Shown here: positions 56,726-64,000 of the stretch, piece by piece | Layout of the letters: every line of letters begins with the position of its first letter | Position numbering within the stretch: the stretch's first letter is position 1 | DNA from: Marinobacter sp. AC-23 | GTDB taxonomy: Bacteria; Pseudomonadota; Gammaproteobacteria; Pseudomonadales; Oleiphilaceae | Assembly: GCF_001858325.1 (NCBI RefSeq) | Contig: NZ_MBPP01000067.1 | Coordinates: 62,001 to 126,000 of the forward strand | DNA length: 64,000 bases | Reading direction: 5' to 3' | Program-made: the position numbers and the translations under genes | The notes under the pieces: model-generated | What the model was told of the DNA's origin: nothing | Databases searched by the model: none | What the model saw: the letters and a program-made list of their open reading frames with translations, nothing else

Positions 56726-57899
56726 GGCGCTGAAACAGTTACCTCAGGATCCGATCCTTCACCTGATGCAGGCGTTCCGCGACGATAATCGGCCAGACAA
56801 GGTTGATCTGGGGGTTGGGGTCTATAAGGACGACGCCGGTCATACACCCATCATGGCCGCGGTGCATGAAGCCGAACGGCGTCTGCTTGAAGGTGAAACC
56901 ACCAAGAGTTATGTAGGGCCCGCCGGGGCCGCAGGCTTCAATGAGTCCATGGCGCGCCTCATTCTGGGCGACAGTAATAACCTGGTTCACGATGGCCGAA
57001 CCTCGGTGATCCAGACGCCGGGCGGTTGCGGTGCATTGCGTATGGCTGCTGAGTTTTTGCGGCTGTGCCAGCCAGGCACCACAGTTTGGGTCAGTACGCC
57101 TACCTGGGCCAACCACATGCCGCTATTAGGTGGCGCCGGCCTGAACATTCGCGAATATCCCTATCTCAATTGCGAGACATTAACGGTAGATTTCCCCGCC
57201 ATGCTCGCGACACTGGAAGGTGCCAGAGCAGGGGATGTGGTTCTGCTCCACGGCTGCTGCCATAACCCATCTGGTGCTGACCTGACGTTTGATCAGTGGC
57301 AGTCGGTTACCGAACTGATCCAACGTAAGGGGTTGTTGCCCTTTGTGGATATGGCCTACCAGGGGTTGGGTGAAGGCCTTGAGGAAGACGCCGCCGGCCT
57401 GCGGTATTTGGCGGGCCAGGTGCCCGAGATGGTGGTTGCCGCTTCCTGTTCCAAGAACTTCGGCCTATATCGGGAACGCACAGGTGCCCTGATGCTGATC
57501 TCGGCCACAAGTGGCATTAATACGGCGGCAACCAGCCAACTGTTGAACGTTGTGCGCTCCCATTACTCCATGCCCCCGGCCCACGGGGCCGCCATCGTCG
57601 AGACCATTCTGGCTGACGATGCATTGCGCGCAGGATGGCAAAGAGAACTGGGCGGCATGTGTGAGCGCATTCTGGGCCTGCGACACGCCTTTGCGGATGC
57701 ATTGGCTCCGGTGGGTGACTTTGGCTTTATTGCCCGGCAACGGGGCATGTTCTCGTTTCTGGGAATAACACCGGAACAGGTTCGCCGACTGCGAGACGAG
57801 CATGGCATTTACATGCTGGAAAGCAGCCGGGTTAATGTGGCCGGCCTGAATGATCAGGTGTTGCCAAGAGTCGCGAGCGCGATACGCAGCGTAATGTAG
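56718..57899 (+). CDS. Aromatic amino acid aminotransferase (class I PLP)
   Basis: AspC/TyrB-type aminotransferase, 393 residues. Converts Phe, Tyr, Trp (or Asp) with 2-oxoglutarate to the keto acid. The N-terminus MFEALKQLPQDPILHLMQAFRDD matches TyrB proteins; Schiff-base Lys in SCSKNFGLYRER near 244, GGCGALR phosphate-loop region, and the C-terminal Arg in ESSRVNVAGL. Supplies the aryl-pyruvate for the oxidoreductase whose gene precedes and overlaps it. Which amino acid is preferred cannot be fixed by eye, though the context says aromatic. Confidence 0.9.
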   Translation: MFEALKQLPQDPILHLMQAFRDDNRPDKVDLGVGVYKDDAGHTPIMAAVHEAERRLLEGETTKSYVGPAGAAGFNESMARLILGDSNNLVHDGRTSVIQTPGGCGALRMAAEFLRLCQPGTTVWVSTPTWANHMPLLGGAGLNIREYPYLNCETLTVDFPAMLATLEGARAGDVVLLHGCCHNPSGADLTFDQWQSVTELIQRKGLLPFVDMAYQGLGEGLEEDAAGLRYLAGQVPEMVVAASCSKNFGLYRERTGALMLISATSGINTAATSQLLNVVRSHYSMPPAHGAAIVETILADDALRAGWQRELGGMCERILGLRHAFADALAPVGDFGFIARQRGMFSFLGITPEQVRRLRDEHGIYMLESSRVNVAGLNDQVLPRVASAIRSVM

Positions 57900-57932
57900 C
57901 GACCCATATTTCCGAACACGATAGCGAATCAG

Positions 57933-57951
57933 AGCCTCGTTCCCAGAGGCT
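57933..57951 (+). terminator. Weak terminator-like hairpin after the aminotransferase gene
   Basis: AGCCTC (57933-57938) / GAGGCT (57946-57951), 7-base loop, then TTTGCATTAT. The T-run is short, so it may only attenuate reading into the symporter gene. Confidence 0.4.
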
Positions 57952-57995
57952 TTGCATTATGACGATCCGACAAAAACAACTATTCGGAGAACACA

Positions 57996-59377
57996 ATGAG
58001 TGAGACGGTTCATCCCCATCAGCAGGCCAGCAACCTCTGGACCTCTAAAATGGCCTTTGTTCTTGCTGCTGCCGGCTCAGCCGTTGGGCTTGGCAATATC
58101 TGGAAGTTCCCCTATATCACCGGTGAGAACGGTGGTGGCGCTTTTGTACTGGTTTACCTCGCCTGTATTTTTCTGATTGGCGTGCCGGTTCTGATTGCAG
58201 AAATCATGATTGGCCGCCGGGGCGGGCAAAGCCCGGTTGCGACTATGCGCACCCTCACAAAAACGGAGGGCACATCCAAAGGCTGGCGTATAATTGGCTG
58301 GAACGGCGTGGTTGCTCCTTTCTCGTGCTTTCCTTCTATGCAGTGATTGGCGGCTGGGCGCTGGTTTATATTGGTAAAGCGGCGATCGGGACGTTTGTTG
58401 GCGCGGATGCAGAAGCCGTAGGCAGTCAGTTCAACGACCTGTTGGCAAACCCGTGGGAGCTGTTGTTCTGGCACACAGTCTTTATGGGCATTGTTGTGTT
58501 TATAGTAGGCCGCGGCATTCGTTCTGGCCTGGAAAAAGCCGTCAACATGTTAATGCCTTTGCTTTTCTTACTGCTCATCGTGATGGTGTTTTATGCCATG
58601 AGCAGCGGCAGCTTTGGCCGTGCTGTCAATTTTATGTTCTCGCCAGATTTTAGCCGCCTGACAACGGAAGGTGTGTTGGTTGCCCTTGGCCATGCAGCCT
58701 TTACGCTTAGTATTGGTATCGGTGTACTGATGGCCTATGGCTCCTACCTGCCTAAAAACATTAATATTGCCAAAACTGCCATGACCATCGCGGTACTGGA
58801 TACCAGTGTGGCTTTGCTTGCAGGGCTTGCTATTTTCCCGCTGGTTTTTGCCAACGGCCTTGAAGCGGGCGCGGGGCCAGGTCTTATATTTGTCACCTTG
58901 CCACTGGCGTTCGGGCAAATGGGCGGCGGCATTGTGTTTGGCGCCATCTTCTTTGCGCTGCTGCTGGTGGCTGCCATTACGTCGGCCATTTCCATGCTGG
59001 AGCCGGTTGTTGAATGGCTCGAAGAACACAAGGGCGCAAGCCGGGTTAAAAGTGCCGTGGGCGGCGGTTTTGCTGTTTGGGTAATTGGTATAGGCACAGT
59101 GCTGTCCTTCAACCTATGGAGCGATGTTCACCCGTTGGGTTTCATCGGCTTTTTTGAAGGCAAAACAGTATTCGATCTGCTCGATTTTCTGGTTTCTAAC
59201 GTTATGATGCCTCTTGGAGGGCTTGCGATTGCGCTGTTTGCAGGTTGGGCTATCCGACGCGAAGGGTTGGCAGAGGATATCGGTCTGCAAGGCAGTGCCT
59301 TTAAAGCCTTCATGGTGATACTGAAGTACGTGACACCGGCAGGGATCGCGATTGTGTTTCTTTATAATTTGGCCTGA
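57996..59377 (+). CDS. Neurotransmitter:sodium symporter family transporter (one frameshift)
   Basis: Sodium-driven amino acid importer of the NSS (LeuT) family, about 460 residues and 11-12 helices. Helix 1 carries the sodium/substrate site, AGSAVGLGNIWKFPYITGENGGGAF. The frame breaks near 58316, within WNGVVA-FLVLSFYAVIGGW, where one base is lost. Close to the tryptophan/tyrosine-type members in length, and it is the last gene of the Lrp-oxidoreductase-aminotransferase set, so aromatic amino acid uptake is the likely role. Its end overlaps a dehydrogenase remnant on the other strand. Confidence 0.88.
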
Positions 59378-59978
59378 AGTCTGCAGGTTTTATCTTCACT
59401 TTAACGCCTCTGCCAATAGCGTCTTTTGCCAGCGCCGCAGTGAGGTTGGCAAGCGCGGCATTGGTCGCAGCATACGGCGGGAGGCCATTACTTGGTTTGA
59501 CGACATCAATAGACGTGGTGTTGATAATGCTGCCGCCTGGAGGAAGATGCTTTAATACAGCGCAGCAGAACTCGATGGTACCGGCAATGTTGGTTTTTAA
59601 GGTATCTTCCAGCTCGTCGTCTGCAAGCTCTTCCAATTCACGGTAGGTTTGCGGGTGCGCGGCATTGTTTATGAAAATGTCTATGTGGCCGAAGGTTTCA
59701 ACGACTTGGCGTATGACATTCTCACAGGCATGGTGCCCGGCCTTATCCATTTGTAAGGCGAACACTGAAGCTCCGGTGCCCCGGATCAGGTCCGCAGTCA
59801 CTGCCGCGTCTGTGTATTCCTTCATATACGTAAATGCGATATTTGCGCCTTCTCTTGCGTAAGCAACGGCGATCGCGCGACCAAGACCGCTGTCTGCGCC
59901 GGTTATAAGAACAGCGTAGCTCTGCAGTTTTCCTGCCCTCTTGCAGAGGCCGTTATTGTAATCGAATGACGAGTCCAT
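59310..59978 (-). pseudogene. Short-chain dehydrogenase, truncated and catalytically dead
   Basis: Start ATG 59978 with GGAGG five bases upstream (MDSSFDYNNG). Cofactor loop VLITGADSGLGRAIAVAYA, NNAAHPQTY and the Ser region IINTTSID are kept. The catalytic Tyr is in PPYAATN, but the Lys of YxxxK is Asn (AAT). The usual C-terminal segment GIRVNxVAPGP and about 60 residues after it are absent: the sequence diverges at GRGVKVKIKPADFRP and stops inside the antisense of the symporter gene. It resembles the YghA-type SDR group. A remnant rather than an active enzyme. Confidence 0.62.
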
Positions 59979-60141
59979 TTTGCCCTCCTGGCCCGGAATA
60001 GCCTGGCTTTGCTCGGAGAGATAATAAGGCCTGCGCATCCGCTAATATTCTGTGTTTTGTGTCGGTAATCCGCGCCGTCCAAATACCGAAACGCTGGCGG
60101 CGCGAGGTAACACAGACCTACTGGCGTGCGAAGACATTCAC

Positions 60142-60546
60142 TTACTCATCTACGCTTTCCATATCCATGGGGTCGTAATCTGGCAGCGCCAGCAATTCCT
60201 TTTGGCTCATGTCGGTAGTGAGTGTTTCGCCGTCACTGGACATTGAAAGTGTATCCAGTGGCACGGCCACCTCCTTCATGCTGTCTTTGAGGCCGATGAC
60301 GGCCATGTGCTGCCCGGACTTATCTTTAACGATTTCGTCAATATCTCCGATTTCTTCTTTTGAGTCGTTGTAAATGTCCATGCCCTCAAGGTCATCCGGG
60401 CTCATAGAACTCAGTTTGCTTTGTGGGCTGTGCTGCTCGGTGGTGGTTGCTTTGCTGTCAGACTTCATCTTGCCGTCATCAGCTGCATACACCACAGAAG
60501 CTCCTGCCAACGTGAGACCTGCAATTAACGCTATATAGCTTTTCAT
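60142..60546 (-). CDS. Secreted PRC-barrel domain protein
   Basis: 134 residues with a signal peptide (KSYIALIAGLTLAGASVVYA, about 2-21), then an acidic, Ser/Asp/Met-rich body. The middle GMDIYNDSKEEIGDIDEIVKDKSGQHMAVIGL resembles a PRC-barrel strand pattern, seen in photosynthetic and stress proteins. Periplasmic by prediction. Divergent from the next gene; 191 bases of gap. Function not known. Confidence 0.68.
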   Translation of the reverse strand: MKSYIALIAGLTLAGASVVYAADDGKMKSDSKATTTEQHSPQSKLSSMSPDDLEGMDIYNDSKEEIGDIDEIVKDKSGQHMAVIGLKDSMKEVAVPLDTLSMSSDGETLTTDMSQKELLALPDYDPMDMESVDE

Positions 60547-60737
60547 AACTCATCTCCTAACTGCCGTCTGTTTCGTCAACTGCTTTTATGGGTCGACGTT
60601 AGTAGATTTGAGCAATCCTTGTGCCACAAAAATACAGGTTGCAGTTTGCTATCGAAGTGGAGTGTCGCTGCACGCGGTACGTATCTTGCTGGTTACTTCG
60701 TATTACTCACGAACAGAGCGTTTACGGAGGTGTCCCC

Positions 60738-61256
60738 ATGTTTGAACGTGATGCCGTGTTGGAGGAGCAGTATTTCCATAAAATCAGTGCAGAGTTCGAT
60801 AACCAGGTGGCCGCATGCCGTGTGGCTGAATCGCTGAAACTCGCAGGGATACCCCTTGAGCAAATCCGGGTTGTGCGGCCAAATGACCCGAATATCGCGC
60901 GTAAAATTGAACCCGAAGCGCACGGAATTGCCCAGGCGCTGTTTAGTAAGTTTGTGGTGTTGGGGTTGATAGGCTTGGTGGTCGGGCTGACAATCGCGGC
61001 GTTACTGGGTGCCATCGGCCTGGCAGTGGTTCGGTCGAGCTCCGTGATGACCTTTGTCGCCTTGGGCCTCTTGTATCCTATAGTTGCCGTTCTTCTCGCT
61101 GGCACAGTATCTCTGAGACCGGATCATGACCTATTAATAGAAAAAACACGTATGGCCACGGATACAGGCCTCTGGGGCGTTGTGGCGCATTGCGTTACCC
61201 GGGAGCAGCAGGAACTGGTGAAAACAACCATTGGCAGCAGCACACAAATTCTGTGA
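60738..61256 (+). CDS. Two-helix membrane protein with a GSP17M-like domain
   Basis: 172 residues from ATG 60738, with ACGGAGG upstream at a good distance; a longer frame from 60621 is rejected. Residues 12-52 (NQVAACRVAESLKLAGIPLEQIRVVRPNDP) resemble the general stress protein 17M domain. Two hydrophobic helices lie about 70-96 and 101-128. Gene neighbourhood (PRC-barrel, CsbD remnant) is of general-stress type. Function unknown. Confidence 0.6.
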   Translation: MFERDAVLEEQYFHKISAEFDNQVAACRVAESLKLAGIPLEQIRVVRPNDPNIARKIEPEAHGIAQALFSKFVVLGLIGLVVGLTIAALLGAIGLAVVRSSSVMTFVALGLLYPIVAVLLAGTVSLRPDHDLLIEKTRMATDTGLWGVVAHCVTREQQELVKTTIGSSTQIL

Positions 61257-61415
61257 ACACAGCAGACAGCAGATGTTTGCTTTGATACAGATGGCTGTGT
61301 AAGGCTTACATAGTGCAGGGTAATTTTTACAAAAAGTAACGATTTATCACATTGGTGCGGCGTTTACACGATGGAGTCGCTGGGTCGCATTGCGACCCAG
61401 CTATCAGGCATGCAA

Positions 61416-61601
61416 TCAGCTATCGCTGTCACGCAATTTGTCGAACTCCTGTTCAGCCTCTTCTTTGCTCTTCCCGTAGCGTTCTTTCATAACGCCGGAA
61501 AACTCTTCCCGCTGATAAATGTCCGGCAGGCTAGCTATACCTAAGCGGTGTCTGTGCCAACCGCTGTTATGAGTTAACGCTGTTGTTAGCGAAAATAACA
61601 A
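61416..61601 (-). pseudogene. C-terminal remnant of a CsbD-like stress protein
   Basis: The last ~35 residues, QREEFSGVMKERYGKSKEEAEQEFDKL, align with the C-terminal half of CsbD (RDQLSGKIQERYGxSKEEAE). The N-terminal half that starts MNxDQIEGNWKQ is missing, and the 61-residue frame starts in sequence of other composition. Probably a truncated gene; the same fragment could be a true short protein with an unknown head. Confidence 0.4.
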
Positions 61602-61799
61602 CAGGTTGCAGTGTTTAAGCGCTGAAAATATGGTGGTTTTTACCGGCTTTTATGTGGTGCGATCTCGTTAATATCGACTATATTGTTATCGTAGGTATGG
61701 GAAGAGATAAACGTGGGTGTACTCAACTTACAACTGGTGAAGTGTACAACCGCCGGCCTGGTGCATTCTTTGGACAGGCTGCAGGATTAAGGAAAATCT

Positions 61800-63143
61800 G
61801 TGCCTCATGCATTGCTGGTTGATAATGATCCCAAAATTCTCACGCAGATTAGTGAGATTTTTAAATGCCATGAATTTTCTGTGACCTCGGTTAGTGGCAC
61901 CGAGCAAGCGCGAGATATCATTCTCAGGGCGCGGCCCGAAGTGTTGCTGATCAACCTGGATGGGAATGATTTGAGTAGCCGGGCCAAGCTCTTTACGTTT
62001 TTGGCTCATTCCAATATCGCCGATGTAACCCAGATATTTCTCATGAGCAGTTCTCCTTCCTATGTTCAGGCCGCAGAAGGTATGAGGATTGGGGCTCGGG
62101 ATTTTTTCGAGTACCCAGGTCACCTGAACAGGCTGGCGGCGGCGTTGGAACTATACAAGCAGGAGATGAGTTGCGAGAGCGGCAGTGCCAGCACCAGAAC
62201 TGTACATCAAAGCGGACGCGGGCTTTTGATAGGAGAGTCCCCGCCGATGGAGCATTTGTACAAAACCCTTCGAAAAGTCGCGCCTGCAGATATTTCTGTT
62301 TTCTTAAGCGGCGAGAGTGGTACGGGTAAAGATCTGGTTGCTCGCACTATTCACGCGCTTTCTCAACGAAATCATTGCCCTTATGTTGCGGTTAACTGTG
62401 GCGCAATCGCGGCCGATTTGGCCGAAAGCGAGTTGTTTGGGCACGCAAAAGGTGCTTTTACTGGCGCTAGCGGTGCCCATAACGGGCTTTTTGCACAAGC
62501 TGAGGGGGGCACTCTGTTTCTTGATGAATTAACAGAGATGAGGCTCGAATTGCAGGTGAAGCTCTTGCGTGTGTTGGAATCGCGATCATTTCAGCCAGTG
62601 GGCGCGGAGAAAATGCAATCATGCGATGTACGCGTTATTGCTTCAAGCAACAGAGATCTGAAGGAGGCCATACAGGAAGGGCAACTTCGCCAGGACCTAT
62701 ATTATCGGACCGCTCAGTTTTCATTGGAGATTCCTTCTTTGCGTGAGCGTGGAGAAGACGTTGTGGACTTGGCCCAGGCATTCCTTTGCGAGCAGTGCGA
62801 AGTCACAGGTATCAAAAAGGAGTTTTCTGACGAAGTATTGGATGTATTCCGCATCTACCGTTGGCCCGGCAATGTACGTGAGTTGCGGAACGTTGTGATA
62901 CGGGCTTTTTTGTTGGCGGGTAGCGAAATCTCCGTGGACGATTTACCTCACAATTTTATGGCTGAACAGCCGACAGCTTCGGATGATCTCCGATTAACAG
63001 CTGGCCAGACACTTGATGATGTCGAGCGGAATATAATTCTGGCGACACTGCTGCACCATAACGGCAACAAAACGGTTGCTGCAAAAGAGCTTGGAATCAG
63101 CTTGAAAACACTCTACAACCGCCTTAAAGAATACAAAGCATAA
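61800..63143 (+). CDS. Sigma-54-dependent activator with degenerate receiver domain
   Basis: 447 residues from GTG 61800 (AAGGA seven bases upstream). N-terminal response-regulator-like domain (1-120), AAA+ domain (about 140-375) and Fis-type HTH (about 405-447). AAA+ motifs are complete: Walker A GESGTGKD, GAFTGAS sigma-54 contact loop, GGTLFLDELTEM Walker B. In the receiver the phospho-acceptor region reads VLLINLDGND (Asn where Asp is normal), and the switch Lys is replaced (FFEYPG), so it probably does not respond to a kinase in the usual way. No histidine kinase gene is adjacent. Target genes unknown. Confidence 0.85.
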   Translation: MPHALLVDNDPKILTQISEIFKCHEFSVTSVSGTEQARDIILRARPEVLLINLDGNDLSSRAKLFTFLAHSNIADVTQIFLMSSSPSYVQAAEGMRIGARDFFEYPGHLNRLAAALELYKQEMSCESGSASTRTVHQSGRGLLIGESPPMEHLYKTLRKVAPADISVFLSGESGTGKDLVARTIHALSQRNHCPYVAVNCGAIAADLAESELFGHAKGAFTGASGAHNGLFAQAEGGTLFLDELTEMRLELQVKLLRVLESRSFQPVGAEKMQSCDVRVIASSNRDLKEAIQEGQLRQDLYYRTAQFSLEIPSLRERGEDVVDLAQAFLCEQCEVTGIKKEFSDEVLDVFRIYRWPGNVRELRNVVIRAFLLAGSEISVDDLPHNFMAEQPTASDDLRLTAGQTLDDVERNIILATLLHHNGNKTVAAKELGISLKTLYNRLKEYKA

Positions 63144-63309
63144 GGCTGGTCACCTCCACATTGCGTAATCAATACACTTTTCTCGGCTCGATATTTGAGC
63201 TCACTGCCTGTTTGTTATAGGCAGTCAAACGTTGGCTTATAATCTGCATCACTGAGGTTCATAGAACCGTTGGTGCTGAAAGGGCGTCACAAACAAGCGC
63301 GGGTGTGTT

Positions 63310-63603
63310 ATGCCGCACAGACTTGCCAGTGTTGAATTAAGCCGGTTGCTCAATAATTCCGTTAAGAATCGCGAAGGCGAGGTTCTTGGGCACATACACG
63401 ATATCGTTCTTAACCCCAGCAGCGGTCGTATTGAATACGTGAAGTTGACGTTGGGTGCCGATGAGTTCGGTGCGTTGGACGCATGGATAGCTGTTCCCTG
63501 GAGCCAGTTCAAATTGGTAAATGTTACAGCGGATATTGAGCTGAATATCAGCTGTAAAGTGCTAAGAATGTGCGCCAGACGCCCCGAAGATACTAACGGG
63601 TAA
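63310..63603 (+). CDS. PRC-barrel domain protein, cytoplasmic
   Basis: 97 residues, no signal peptide. Starts MPHRLASVELSRLLNNSVKNREGEVLGHIHDIVLNPSSGRIEY in outline, which is the PRC-barrel pattern (Lx-GxxVxNxxGExLGxIxDIVxDPxSGRI). PRC-barrels occur in RNA-processing and stress proteins. It overlaps by 11 bases the convergent epimerase remnant. It is the second PRC-like gene here, with the first at 60142. Confidence 0.75.
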   Translation: MPHRLASVELSRLLNNSVKNREGEVLGHIHDIVLNPSSGRIEYVKLTLGADEFGALDAWIAVPWSQFKLVNVTADIELNISCKVLRMCARRPEDTNG

Positions 63604-63836
63604 GGGTAGCGGCCCCGAACTCATCCGCCAGCTCTTGCATGGCCTGCTCAAAACTGCACACCGGTTTGTAGCCTAGCAATTTCTCGCATTTTTCTGTCGA
63701 AAACTCATTGGGACCACCCATAAGTCGGTAAGACTGCCGGGTTATGGGTGGGCGCTCTTTTTGTTTGCGGGCATGTCCGACCCATTCCAATACGGGCGCC
63801 AGCACCGGTAACGAATGCAGTTTTAATGTCGCGCAT
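63593..63836 (-). pseudogene. NAD-dependent epimerase with a large internal deletion
   Basis: The minus strand from ATG 63836 reads MRDIKTAFVTGAG, the first residues and cofactor loop of an extended SDR/epimerase; then, in the next frame, comes the C-terminal end of such a protein, VLAPVLEWVGHARKQ to RLMGGPNEFSTEKCEKLLGYKP. About 230 residues between are absent. The joint TTACCGGTGCTGG fits both VTGA and a LPVLAP reading, which suggests loss by recombination between short repeats. Not functional. Confidence 0.55.
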
Positions 63837-63849
63837 GTTTTGCTCCGAA

Positions 63850-64000
63850 TTACTCACCGAAAACGATGACGTTGCTCCCGAAAATAGCAAACCACACCAC
63901 GGCATCTTCTGTGGCGTCATCAGAAACGGTCAAGGTATGCAGGGATTGGGCGGGTTCGTACAGATAGGAGCCCGCCTTGTTGATTTTGTCTGGGTACTCC
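63850..64000 (-). CDS. Cupin-type protein, 5' end outside window
   Basis: The minus strand from the window edge reads 49 codons, EYPDKINKAGSYLYEPAQSLHTLTV to VWFAIFGSNVIVFGE and TAA. This resembles the 2,4'-dihydroxyacetophenone dioxygenase-like cupin family (YEPAGSxHTLxV and FxxxGxNVN patterns). The C-terminus seems short compared with what I recall of relatives, where residues continue after NVN, so the gene may be truncated too. Partial, and the start is not visible. Confidence 0.45.
   Translation of the reverse strand, partial: EYPDKINKAGSYLYEPAQSLHTLTVSDDATEDAVVWFAIFGSNVIVFGE

Noticed and set aside
60621..60737. Longer start for the 17M-like membrane protein
   Set aside because: The ATG at 60738 has a strong ribosome binding site, and the extra residues are of unlike composition.
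1..64000. CRISPR arrays, insertion sequences, prophage genes, toxin-antitoxin or defence systems
   Set aside because: No repeated spacers, transposase, integrase or known defence gene was seen on either strand.

Overview
The window looks like a chromosome segment of a marine gammaproteobacterium related to Marinobacter and Pseudomonas. The order psrA, thioadenosine/thioinosine phosphorylase, csiV-like gene, mfd, gap, nqrABCDEF-apbE-nqrM, sthA resembles, from memory, the Pseudomonas aeruginosa region around PA2990-PA3006. A sodium-pumping NADH dehydrogenase and a sodium-coupled amino acid transporter fit a marine host. The genus is an inference from gene content; no database was searched.

Layout. 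0-13 kb: two rRNA guanine methyltransferases (rsmC, rlmG), riboflavin synthase, an unknown membrane protein, the regulator psrA with its own operator, an L,D-transpeptidase, a MscS channel, a nucleoside phosphorylase, a csiV-like gene, the transcription-repair factor mfd and a long-form GAPDH. 13-22 kb: the complete Na+-NQR operon with its maturation genes apbE and nqrM, then the soluble transhydrogenase sthA; together these handle NADH oxidation and NADH/NADPH balance. 22-33 kb: mostly minus-strand genes (glycerophosphodiesterase, DAHP synthase, TerB-like protein, transaldolase, dusA, TonB receptor, nucleotidase, hydrolase, cyclopropane fatty acid synthase) plus one EamA transporter. 33.6-48.6 kb: a 13-gene complex I operon (nuoA-N with nuoC and nuoD fused), richer in G+C than the nqr block. 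48.7-49.3 kb: a degenerate hemerythrin and a cut-off dehydrogenase remnant. 49.3-59.4 kb: two transporters with a LysR regulator, then an aromatic amino acid degradation set (Lrp regulator, indolepyruvate:ferredoxin oxidoreductase, transaminase, sodium symporter). 59.3-64 kb: a patchwork of stress-type small genes, a sigma-54 activator with a degenerate receiver domain, and several gene remnants.

Reading-frame quality is the most striking property. I count 17 places where a well-recognised protein continues in another frame: mfd 2, cfa 1, nuoC part of nuoCD 2, nuoF 1, nuoG 1, nuoK 1, nuoL 2, nuoM 1, nuoN 1, lysR 1, eamA 2, lrp 1, symporter 1; the MFS gene may hold one more. Sixteen look like the loss of one base and one like the gain of one base. 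Fifteen lie between 32.5 and 58.4 kb. The flanking protein sequence is well conserved at each break, so base-calling errors are the simplest explanation, but recent decay of complex I in a cell that has Na+-NQR cannot be excluded from the sequence alone.

I do not see a clearly new biological system. The best leads are a structured leader with a small ORF between rsmC and rlmG, long hairpins over the ends of convergent genes, the possible acquisition scar at the right edge of the nuo block, and the phosphorylation-blind sigma-54 activator among stress genes.
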